From: Carettochelys insculpta | Lineage: Eukaryota; Chordata; Testudines; Carettochelyidae | Direction of reading: 5' to 3' | Length of the DNA stretch: 64,000 nucleotides | NCBI RefSeq assembly: GCF_033958435.1 | Contig: NC_134138.1 | Coordinates: forward strand, 266,577,798-266,641,797 | In this document: positions 13,801 to 25,800 of the stretch, one piece after another | Numbering within the stretch: the stretch's first letter is position 1 | Layout of the letters: the number at the start of each line of letters is the position of its first letter | Notes under the pieces: generated by a model | What the model saw: only the letters and a program-made list of their open reading frames with translations | Databases searched by the model: none | Told to the model about the DNA's origin: nothing | Translations under genes and position numbers: made by a program

Positions 13801-16800
13801 GTCTCCACTGGCCCATCTGGAACCACCTCCTCCGTTTCTCCAACCAATGTCATCATGGCTTGGGCCACCTTCACCATTTCTGGGATTGGACCCCTGGAGT
13901 ACTATCACAAGCCAGTTTCACCTCTATCTGTGTCGTCGCGGAGGTCTCGCTCTCCCAGACATCAGGGGTACACACCCCGTGAGTGGTCTAGGTCTCCATC
14001 CCCGGACCCTTGCCCATGCTGCCATGGTCGTCCTTATCATGCTGGACACAGACACCACAGGCCTACACCCAGGGGCAGGTTCCCCGGCCGCTCAATACCC
14101 CTGTGGGCACTCCCGACCGGGGATGGAAACACAGTTGTCTCAAGGGGAGTTAATTTTAGAACCCCGAGACTTTCCTTCATAATCCTCCAGCGAGCAAGTG
14201 TATCATCGACCGCAGGAGCCCAAGGGTTTGAGGGAGGTTTACCCTAGTGGTTCCTCCTCATCCTCCCCAGATGAGGCCATGGCCCCCGGGGATGTCTTTT
14301 CCCCGGATGACCTTAAACAGTTTCAGGAGCTGTTTAAAAGGGTGGCTTCACGCAAGACATTCAAACGGCAGAGGTGCAGGAGAAACATCACAAACTCCTG
14401 GAAAATTTGAGACTCCCGGCTTCATCCAAAATTGCTATTTCACTGGACGAAGCCATTCTGGAGTCAGCCACTACTATATGGCAGACTCCGGCCTCTGTTC
14501 TGCCTATGAAGAAGAGAGCGGATAAGAAGTACTTATCCAGCAAAGGCCATGGAATTCTTCTTCAGTCACCCACAACCAGATTCTTTGGTGGTCGAGTCAT
14601 CCCAGCAGAGGTCAAAGGCTTCTCAGTACAAATTGGGGGGATCGGACAAAGATGCTAAGAAGCTAGAGCTGTTTGGCAGGAAGGTACATTCCTCTTCCAC
14701 CCTGCTATTGAGAGTGGCAAATTATGGGCACACCTAGCAAACCATAATTTTGATGATTACTCCAGGCTTACTCCCCTCATGGATTCACTTCCGGAATACA
14801 AAAAGCCGGTGTTAAAGGCGATTGTTCAAGAGGGCTATGCAGCATTGCTGACGGGAGTCCAGATTGCCCTGGACGTGGCAGACACGGCGGCACGTTCGAC
14901 GGCTACAGCAGTGGTCATGCGTAGAGAATCCTGGCCCCAGACGTCGGGTAATCCCGAGGGACCTACAGGCAGAGGTCATGGACCTTCCCTTTGAGACACA
15001 AAAGCTGTTTGCAGACTCAACTGACTCGGTCCCTCACTCCAGTAAGGACTCGAGAGCTACACTTACAGCCTTGGGCATTTATACTCCCCCATATAGGAGG
15101 AAAAAATCTTATCCTGAGCAAAGACGCTACGCGTACAACCACAGCATGCTCAATATCAAGGGGGCTACGGCCAAGGGTGCTATCAGCAACAGTACAGAAC
15201 TCCTAGGTGATGTTCTCAACAAAGCCATACGCCCTCGGGTCAGGCTCAAAGGCAACAAGTTTGATGGGTATGTCGAGCTACACTATCAATACTCTCACTC
15301 AATGCCACTCATCTCATGTTCCATCATCGCCTCAGACCGTTCCACTCCCAATGGCAAAAGATCACCACAGACAAATGGGTGGTGGAGATCATAGCCACGG
15401 GTTACGCAATCCCCTTCCAGTCGCTTCCACCGACAAAGCCTCCCACCAGGCCTCACCTCAGGGACGCTGCCATGAGGTGAGGCTCAAGAAGGTGAATCAC
15501 CTTATGTTCATAGGGGCGGTGGAAAGTGCCGCAATAATTCCAGGGGTAGGTTTTTATTCACACTACTTCCTACCAGAGAAGAAAACAGGAGACTGGAGGC
15601 CCATCTTAGATCTTCAGGGCCTCAACTGTTACTTGCGCAAGCAACGTTTTCAGATGATCACAGTTGCCTTGATACTCACGGCGCTGGACGATGGAGACTG
15701 GGTTGCAGCACTCAACTTACGAGATGCTTACTTTCGTATAACAGTCCACCCGGCACACAGACGCTTCCTCCACTTCACGGTCGGCCAGGAGCGCTTCCAG
15801 CACAGGGTTCTTCTGTTCGGCCTCTCCTTGGCCGCCAGAGTCTTTACCAAAACCCTGGCAGTGGTGTCGGCCTACCTGCACAGACAGGGGGTGTTTGTTT
15901 TTCCCATATCTGGGTGACTGCCTGCTAAAAGGGGCCTCCGAAGGCAGAGGTCTCACGCATGATATGCGTCACAGCGGACACGTTTTTCTTCACTGGGCCT
16001 AGTCATCAGCCTCGCAAAGTCAAAGTCCGAACCCACACAACATATAGAGTTCATAGGGGCACGCATAAACTCTATCACAGCAAGGGTGTACCTACCAGAC
16101 GCCCACTTCTGCGCCATCAGTTCGCTGGTGCAAGTCATCACATACAGCCCCACGGTGCCGGTCTTAACGTGCTTACAGCTGCTGGGCCACATAGCGGCAG
16201 CAACGTTTGTGGTACAGAATGCCAGGTTGCACGTGTGAAGCCTGCAGCATTGGCTGGCGAGCGTTTACAAACCAGCATCCCACACTGTCCACAGGGTGGT
16301 GTCGCCCACAACAGAGGTGCTCAGATCCCTGGTGTGGTGGGAAAACCCTGAGAATCTGCTAGTGGGGGTGCCTCTTCACCAACCACAAATTTTCTATTTT
16401 TCTTATTATCGATGCCTCCCACATAGGATGGGGAGCGCACATCGGCGACAAGGTGACACAAGGGCTATGGTCCCCTGCGAAACAGACACTGCACATAACC
16501 ATACTGGAGCTCAGAGCAGTGTTCAACGTCTGCAAACATTTTCAAGATTACCTACGTGGCAAAGTAGTCGGGATTCAGTACCGACAATACCTCCACTATG
16601 TTTTAGATCAATCGACAAGGAGGAGCACGATCCCCTGCCCTATGTGCGGAAGCAGTCCGATTGTGGAATTGGTGCATTGCCAACAACATAACGTTGAAAG
16701 CCTTGCACTTGCCGGGTGCTCACACTGTGAAAGCAGATCAGCTGAGCAGGCGCTTCGCAATCACACACGAATGGCAGATCCGCTCCGATCTGCTACGGTG

Positions 16801-19800
16801 CATTTTTCGTACATGGGGGTTTCCCCAGATCGATCTGTTTGCCACCCAGTACAACAAAGTGTCCCCAGTACTGCTCCAGGGCAGGAATGGGGCAGGGGGT
16901 CCCTGGGGGATGCATTCATGTTTTCATGGAGAGGCTCCCTGCTTTACGCGTTTCCCCCGCAGCGCTTATCCACAAGGTCTTGCACAAAGCCAGAAGGGAG
17001 AGAGCTCGCATGATACTCATAATCCCGCTTGGGATCGGCAGCAATGGTTTCCCTTGCTTCTGCGCGTGTCGGACCGCCCACCGCTCCCTCTACTGGTGGC
17101 GCTGGACTTACTCACCCAGGCTCAGGGGTCCATGATGCACCCGCACCATCAGGGTCTGCACCTACAAGCATGGCGAATCCATGGCTCAGCTCCTTAAAGA
17201 GCACGTGTATGGAGGGAGTATAACAAGTCCTGGAACGTAGCCGAAGGACCTCCACTAGGAGGACTTACAAGCAGAAATGGACTCGATTCACAGCCTGGTG
17301 TTCTGCCAAGCAGTTAGCTCCCCTTGACGTTCCTATACCTGTAATACCAGAGTACTCATTGGACCTCGAGGCGGGCTTTCTCTATCCTCGCTAAAGGTCC
17401 ACCTCGCCGCTATATCAGCCTTTCGGCATACAGAGGAAGGGCCCACGGTATTCGCCCATCCTATCGTTACCAGGTTCTTGAAGGGGCTGGTAAACCTGTA
17501 CCCCCCTCGGAAACCGCTTCCACCATCGTGGAATTTGGACTTGGTGCTCAGCACGCTATTGGGTCCACCTTTTGAACTATTAGCCACAGTTCCCATATGT
17601 CTCCTTATGATAAAAACAACCTTCCTCCTTGCAAGTACATCAGCCCGCAGGGTGAGTGAGCTCGCGGCAGTGATGGCAATGCCGCACTGCACAGTATCCT
17701 GAAAGGAGGTGGTAAGCTTAAGGCTGCACCCAGCCTTTGTTCCAAAAGTCTCTTTGGAGTCCAATCTTAACAAGCCAATAGTTTTACCCTCGTTTTACCC
17801 GAAGCCTCACAGCTCCGGCAAGGAGGCACGCCTGCATCTCCTGGATGTGAGGAGGGTGTTGGCCTTCTACATAGACAGAACTAAATCCTTCCGGAAAACG
17901 GACAGGCTCCTAGTCTCTCTCGCTTCAAGCTCAGAAGGAGAAGGTCTCTCTTCACAGAGAATCTCGAAGCACATTGTGTCCTGTATAAAAATGTGTTACG
18001 AGCTTCAAAATGCTCCTTTGCTGGCCCTGCCCAGGGCTCACTGCACCAGGGCGGTGGCGGTGTCAACAGCCTTCAAGGGCCTTGCGTTAAGACATCTGTA
18101 GAGCGGCGACCTGGTCATCCTACAACACCTTGGGTATTCGAAGAGGATACCCGTCTGTCAACCAGCAGTCCTCTTGGGGGCAAGCTGCACATAAACCGAT
18201 TACCCACCTCCTTACTTGGGTTACTGCTGGGTAGTCACCTATTGTGGAGCACTCACGGGGACACTCGAAGAAGAAAGAAGTTACTCAACTGTAGTAACGA
18301 TGGTTCTTCAAGATGTGTCCCTGTGGGTGCTCCACCACCCACCCATCCTCCCCGCTTCGGATCTCTGCCTAGTGTTTTTCAGGAGCAGCCGAGGCGGTTG
18401 GTAAAGGAACTGGCGGGGACCGGATCGTGCAGGGGGGTGGCGCGCACCGGCGCATGCCCGATCCAGGAGAAACTGCTGGAAGATTTCCGATCTGCGGTGC
18501 CGGGCGAGCCCGACACATCTCAAAGAACCATCGTTACTACAGGTGAGTAACTTTCTCTTTATTCCTGTCACAGTAAACTTCAGGGCTAAAGTGAAACCAT
18601 TTAATCATTACATGCTTGCTAATGATGTGAACACTCTCCCCTGAATTGGTGGAACTCATTAGCCAGGCACCTTGAAACAGAGTTCCTTTAGTTGCTAAGC
18701 CAACTCTTTACAATAGTAGCATCCTCTGAGGGTGCTGAGAAAATATTTTCATAACTTGGTATAACTCAGTGATGAGAAATTGACTGAGCTGAAAAGGCAG
18801 GAAAACTTGTTTCATCTTATGAATCACAGTGACAGAGTGGGTGTGTGGTGAGAGCTAGTTGTAGAAGTTTTAAGGACACCAGACATTTAGTGTTCTGCGA
18901 GATTCTGTTTATATTTTCAAGTTTTGTTAAGGCTTAAAAGCAGAATTTAAGGACAGCTGGCAACTAAGGAGACTGCTGGATTTGCAAATGTGAAACATTT
19001 ATGTAAGATTCAGACACATTAGGCTAAGATTTCTTGCAGTTCTTAATGTACAGGTGCTGCACCCACAGCTTGACGCAGGTAATGGGCATTATGTAGTATT
19101 TCATAACTTGATTTTGATAATTATCTAAAAAATTAGACACAACTCTTAAATGTTGTAAAATGCTTTAGTGTTGTAAATCAATGTGTTTTAGTGATCTGAT
19201 TTGTACCGTTGTTAAACAAATGTGAAATATCAATAGGAAACTTGATTTAAAGTCAGCGAATTTTGTTCTTGGTGATTTTTAAATCAATGATTTAAACCTG
19301 TGGCTTCCAACCAGTTCTGAAGCAGTAGCCACTAGAATGTCTACTGCTATAGCAAATTATCCAAACTGACTCTGAAAATATTTGTTTAAGCCAACTAGCT
19401 GCACTCAACTGGCCAAATAGTCACATGTGGCTAGTGAATAGTGTGTTTGGACATCACGGATTTAAACCAATCCACCCTGCTTTGGCAGGTAAGCTCTTAA
19501 AATTCAAAAGGTTGATTACAAACTATGAAGGAGTACTGCAGGATAGAATCTATGGGTCGTAGTAGATCACAATCTAAATATGAGTAAACAGTGTGGTCTT
19601 GGGATGGAGGGGAAGCAACAATCATCCTGGGGTGTATTAGCAGGAATGCTGTAAGCAAGACACTAAGTCTTCCATTTCACTCTGTACTGACTAGCTTTCA
19701 ACTAGAGTATTGTGCCTAATTGTGGATGCTGCATTTCAGGAAGGATATGGACAAACTGGAGAAAGTCAAGAGAAAAGAAACGAATGATGAAAGATCTAGA

Positions 19801-22800
19801 ACACAACCTATGAGGGAAGGTTGAGGGTTTTAGTGTGGAGAAGAGAGAGTGACATAAAAAGTAGTTGGAGGAGGAAGAGGAAAAATTAGTTCTTCCTCCT
19901 GAGGACTGGAAGAAGCAGTGGGTTGAAACTTCATCAAGGGGGAGGCTTAAGCTGGATGTTGGGAGAAACTTCCTAAACTTCAGGCTAATTAAGCACTAGA
20001 GTAAATTGCCTAGGTCGGTTGCGGAAACTGCTTAACTTGCTATTTAAAATCCCTAATGACAAACACCTGTCGGAACAGTCTAGATCAGTGGTTCTCAACT
20101 TGTGTATAGTTTGCTGGCCAGTCAGCACACTGCTGCAGCCAGCCCACGTGATTCTCTCAGGGCCATGTGGGTAGTGCATGTGTATTGTGTGGATGTGGCC
20201 CAAGTAACACTTTGAGAGCAGCATATGTGCCACATAAGTTACTAGATTGACAGCCACTGGTCTAGATAATGTTTAGCCTTGTCTGAGTGTAGAGTACTGT
20301 ACTAGAAGACATCTCAAGGTCCTTCCAGTCTTGAGTGGGGTGTGTATGTGTACATACCTGCAGTCACTAGACACTACGAAATAATTTGACTGCTGTGCTA
20401 CTGTTTGGCCCAGCTGTGTTTTCCCCTCTGCTGGACTTGATCAAGCTGTCTTGTAAGCTGTGTGGTAGCATGGACACCAAGCTGCTTAATGAACCCCCTT
20501 AAGGGCTGCTGTGTATAATGCTGCCTGGTTGGAAAAGGAGCACTTACTGTTATAGTTGAGGGATATATCCCTGCTGAGGAGAGTGGCATGTCCCTCCCAC
20601 TGGTGGGGAGGGAGTGAGTAGCTGGTGCAGGTCTGTGGAGAGAGAAATTTTGGGCATCTGGTCTCCCAGCTGGACTGCAGCAGTGGAAATGAGACATTTG
20701 GGCTGTGTCTACACGTGCCCCAAACTTCGAAATGGCCATGCAAATGGCCATTTCGAAGTTTACTAATGAAGCGCTGACATGCATATTCAGCGCTTCATTA
20801 GCATGCGGGCGGCAGCGGCGCTTCGAAATTGACGAGCCTTGCCGCCGCGCGGCGCGGCCAGACGGGGCTCCTTTTCGAAAGGACGCCACCTTCTTCGAAG
20901 TCCCCTTATTCCCATGAGCTCACGGGAATAAGGGGACTTCGAAGTAGGTGGTGTGCTTTCGAAAAGGAGCCCCGTCTGGATGCGCCGCGCGGCGGCAAGG
21001 CTCGTCAATTTCGAAGCGCCGCTGCCGCCCGCATGCTAATGAAGCGCTGAATATGCATGTCAGCGCTTCATTAGTAAACTTCGAAATGGCCATTTGCATG
21101 GCCATTTCGAAGTTTGGGGCACGTGTAGACGTAGCCTTGGTGTTTGGCTGCAGCTGCCTGTTTGTGAGAAACCCAGTTTTCTCTCTGCCCTAGGCTGGTG
21201 AGCAGGCAAGGTGGGGGGGGGGGGGAATAGGGTGTGGTGGGGAGTTTGTTTTGGGGTGTGCTGACTCCCTTGTTAGGTTCTCATGTTCACCACAGCAGCA
21301 CAGGGGAAAGACAAAGGACTCTCCTGGGCTGGGGGAGGAAGGGGAAGGCAGAAAACAGGCTGCATGGTGGGCAGCAAAATGTCAGGTGGGTCATGATGGC
21401 ATACTGGGGTACATGGCTACATGGGAGGTGGGGTGCTGGGGAAATGCCATTGTCTCATTAACATCTGAGGGAGCTTAGTCCAGGTACATCTTTCCTTGAC
21501 TTGTTGAGGCTGGAGCAAGGAGGAGTTGGTATTAATTACCAGCTGATTGGTGATAAAATTACAAGATCTGAAATATGCCAGGAAAAATATGTTGGGGACA
21601 GGATGGGGAAATGTGACATCCTGCCATTTTCCATTGTTAATTGTAAAGCAAACAACTGTGAATCCTCTCTAATTCTAGACCAAAATACTTTTCATCTAGT
21701 ATAAGGAAGGAAAAGATAAAGAGCTTGCTTTGGTCATCTTGAGTTATTAGAAAGCCTGAGCTAAAATTGTTTGTAGAGGGAGACAGATCCATAATAGAAA
21801 AGAGGGCTGAGATCTGACTTCAGTAGTGTTTGTGTGGGCTTTCTTCTTTTCCTCCTGTTAAGCATTTAGGCTGCTTGTTGTAGTTAAGAATTCATGCTTT
21901 AGTGAATGACTACTGGAGCAAAAGGCCTAGCTTATGACACTTTCCCCTCCCACTGATTGGGCTCCCTCTCTGTACCCCATCTCCCCACACAAGGATGTAC
22001 CACAAGGAGGAAGCTAAAATTCAGCAAGTTGAGAGAGGAACCAGTGACTAATCTACTTGATGTAGATTCAGTGTACAGTAAACCCTCAATGTGCAATTTT
22101 GAGTTGCACTTAACTTGCATTAATGCGAGTCAAGTGCAACTCAAAATCCTACTCCCCCCGCCCCCCCCGCTCTGCTTGCCACCTGTGCATGGCTCCAGCC
22201 GCCGCGCCCCCCCCCCCCCCCCCCCGCCACCGTGCCTGGCTCTGGCTCACTTCCCCCCCATCAATGTGCAGCTCTGCCTCAAACTCTTCCCCCCCTCCCC
22301 CACCCCAGCCCCAGTTCAAACCCCCAGCCAGCTCACCACCCCAGCACGGCTCCAGTTCAACACTCCTGCTGCAGATCCAAACCCCCTGTAGCCTGGCTCA
22401 CCACCTGAGCATGTGGCTCTGGCTCAACTGCCCCATCTCCCTCCCCACCCCATGCGTGGCTCTGGCTCAGCTCCACCCCCCAACAACCCCAGGACTTACC
22501 TTTCAAAAGGAGCTCCAGGGCTCCTGCTGCAGAATGTGCATTCCACCAGGGAAGAGAGCCTGCCCCAACTTATGCAAAATTCCAGTAATGTGGGGGGGTG
22601 TGGGATCACAACCCTCATGTAAATCGAGGCACTACTGTAATGTGCATCTGTCTGCCTTTCTCTCTCATATCCCCTTTGTCATTTTGGAAAGCCCTTCCCT
22701 GTGCAGCTGTGCATGCGTGGGCCACGGGAGAGAACTGCATCCAGCAGGATAGTATGGGCATATAGTCTGTTTCCGCAGGGAAGCATTTGGAGCCGCTTTT

Positions 22801-25800
22801 GTGCATCTATTTTGTTTCCTCCTTCCTTCCTCAGTCCATGCTGCCTTGTAGAATGTGAAGCTACATTAACAAGGTGTGAACTGACATTTGGCCAAGCCCT
22901 CAAGGGTTCATCATGTAGTAGCAAGATGTTCTCTGGGAAATATTCTACCCTCTGACTCCACCTCAATCAAGCTTCACAGTCAGCATTGATGTACAGTGTT
23001 TGTGTAAAATTTATTTGTATATGCTCTCTTTTGCTTACTGAGAGTCCTAGACCTTAACTCCAGCCCCATTTACCTTAATGCTTATGGAGAAATTGGATTT
23101 GCATAGCATAGTTTCACTTAATGCATTTTTCGGGAACATAACTACATAAAACATACACCATGAACCCACTCCTGGTCTGTGACCTGCTAGTGACAGTGGG
23201 GAAGCGTAACAAAATTAAATCATGTTACTTACTGCCAAGTAGTAAGACAAACCACATGAGTCCCATGAAGTTCCATTCAAGCAGATGACTCCCTTTGGAA
23301 AATATTGCAGCATCAGACATAGTTGGACTTTCACCTGCAGAAGATGTTGTGGGAGAAAAGTAACAACTTCTCCCTGTTTTATGTGTAGATTAATGCATGA
23401 TTACACTTCAAAGTTTTACATAGGTGTTAATGGCTTAAGGTAAGAAAAGGATTCTTTTTCACAATTTTTTGAGTATTGTAGATGAAGCAGGTCTTTGCAC
23501 ACAAAAGCTTATGCTCCAAAATGTCTATTAGTCTATAAGGTGCCACAAGACTTGTTGTAGATAATCTGGTGCATGTTTTTATGCTTTTACATAATGGCCA
23601 TATCTTTGATTTACTGATAGCTGTTTTCAATATGCCTATTTTGGTATGTTTACTGGCTTGAGTTGTCAGGCTGCGATAATACATGTACTACAATGGTAGT
23701 GTTAATTTTCTTTTTTGTTTGTTTAAATGAACATATTAAGCATTGGTCCTTTTATGTCTTGATCTAGTATTCATCTTCCACATCTATAAACTGTTGTAAA
23801 ATATCTGTTTTAATCTAGGCTTTTTGTTTGTACTGGTAGTACACATCCACACACAGCTGCAATGTTGTTGCACATAAGAAATTTCAACTCAACCAAAAGG
23901 TAATTCCACCTGCAAAGGAAGGAAAATGTCAAGGCCAGTGAGCCTTCTAACTCCAAAACCCTCTTCATCTTGAAGCACAGGGCCCAGTAGCCATCTGGAG
24001 TGGCACACCCATGGGAGCTCTACAGGAAGAAATAGTGAACTCTGAGCAATAACTGTCGCTCTTTTGAGTTATGTCCCCTTATGGATGCTCCTCTACCTGA
24101 TGTTTTTTGCCTTGGAATTTTCTGCCAGGGGGCTTTGTGATAGAGAAGGAACAGAGGGTAATTCTCCCACACAGTGCTGCACAATGAGTCAGGGCATGAA
24201 CACAGCATAGTGATAATGATGCTGAAATGCTAAGGGAGATTAGAGAGGCTATCAAAATAAAAAACTCACTAATAATGGGGGATTTCAATTATCCCCATAT
24301 TGACTGGGTACATGTCACCTCAGGAAGGGATTCAGAGAGAAGGATTCTTGATGCCTTAAATGACTGCTTCTTGGAGCAGCTGGTACAGGAACCCACAAGG
24401 GGAGAGGCAATTCTTGATTTAGTACTGAGTGGAACACAGGATCGGGTCCAAGAGGTAACTATTACAAGACCGCTTGGAAATAGTGGCCATAACATTTAAT
24501 ATTCCTGTGTTGGGAAGAACACCGCAACAGTTCAACACTCTGGTATTTAATTTCAAAAAGGGGAATTACACAAAAATGAGGAAGTTAGTTAAACAAATTA
24601 AAAGGTAGAGTGACTAGAGTAAAATCCCTGCAAGCTGCGTGGAAACTTTTCAAAGATACCATATTAGAGGCCCAACTTAAATGTATACCCCAAATTAAAA
24701 AACACAGTAAAAGACCTAAAAAAGAGCCACCATGGCTTAACCATATAAAAAGGCAGAGAGATAAAAAGGCATCTTTTAAAAAGTGGAAGTCAAATCCTAG
24801 TGATCAAAATAGAAGGGAAGATAAACACTGCCAAATTAAATGTAATAAGAAAAGCCAAAAAAGATTTTTGAGGAACTGTTAGCCATAAATTCATAAGTAC
24901 ATTAGAAGCAGGAAGCCTGCTAAAAAAGTAGTGGGGCCTGTGGATGATAGACATAAAACGAGCAATCAAGGAAGACAATACCACTGCGGAAAAACTAAAA
25001 TGATTTCTTTGCTTCAGCCTTCATGGCTAAGGATGTTAGAGATTCCCAAATCTGAGCCATCCTTTATAGGTGCCAAATCTAGGAACTGTCCCAGATTGAA
25101 GTGTCATTAGAGGAGGTTTTGGAACTAATTGATAGGCTAAACAGTCACAAGTCTCTGGGACCGGATGGTATTCACCCAAGGGTTCTGAAAGAACTCAAAT
25201 GTGAAATTGCAGAACTATTAACGGTGGCTTGTAACCTATCCTTTAAATTGGCTTTGATACCCAATGAAGCATTGAGTGGGTCTTGGGGAAGGACATGAAA
25301 CTATGCATTTTAATATCAAAGCTTTACATTTTTGGCACTTTTTGGAGTTAGAATATTTTTATTAGTGATTTTTGAATTTTATTTTCCAATATAAGAATAA
25401 ATCAAAATTGAAACAATGACACAAAACATTCTTTTCCTTTTGTGGGAAATTCTGAAATTCTCTCTGTATTGTCTGGAGGGGTGACAAATCTGCAGCTGTG
25501 GACAGCTTGCCATGCACCAACTTAATCTGTCATAAGATGTTTTGTTGACATTTAGTTTGCAGGCAACAGAACAGTGGCCGCTGTGGGAGGTTGGTAAAGC
25601 GGCTGCAGAGACATGCTAGCCACTGCTTGCTTCCTTCCCTGACCAGGAAGTGTGAACTGTGGCCACTGAAACTTGCTGAGGGTGGTTCCTGCAGGTAGTC
25701 ACTGACAGCAAAATGTCTCTCAGCCTCTTTCTCCCTTCCTCCCCTCTCCTTCCCCTGCCACGTGTTGCTCACCACTGATCTACAACTTCTTACCTCGGCT

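Larger units (their letters stand above)
12531..18552 (+). mobile_element. DIRS-type tyrosine-recombinase retrotransposon, nearly full length, inactive
   Basis: About 6 kb on the RHEB sense strand. Order: left terminal repeat, gag-like region, reverse transcriptase, RNase H, tyrosine recombinase, internal complementary region, right terminal repeat. The termini are inverted relative to each other: TGTCGGGCTCGCCCGG at 12581-12596 pairs with CCGGGCGAGCCCGACA at 18500-18515, and the matching continues inward through the CAGTTTCTCCTGGAT block. Inverted termini with no target duplication are typical of DIRS elements, which integrate by recombinase instead of integrase. All reading frames carry frameshifts or stops. 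Vertebrate DIRS elements are known from turtles, lizards, amphibians and fish. Confidence 0.85.

Noticed and set aside
13128..13908. Long minus-strand open frames in the DIRS gag region
   Set aside because: They oppose the gag-like region whose plus-strand reading matches the family; GC-rich composition explains the antisense frames.
20398..21193. Six overlapping open frames on both strands giving mirrored proteins
   Set aside because: They are translations of the same palindrome arms read from either side, so they cannot all be genes and none resembles a protein family.
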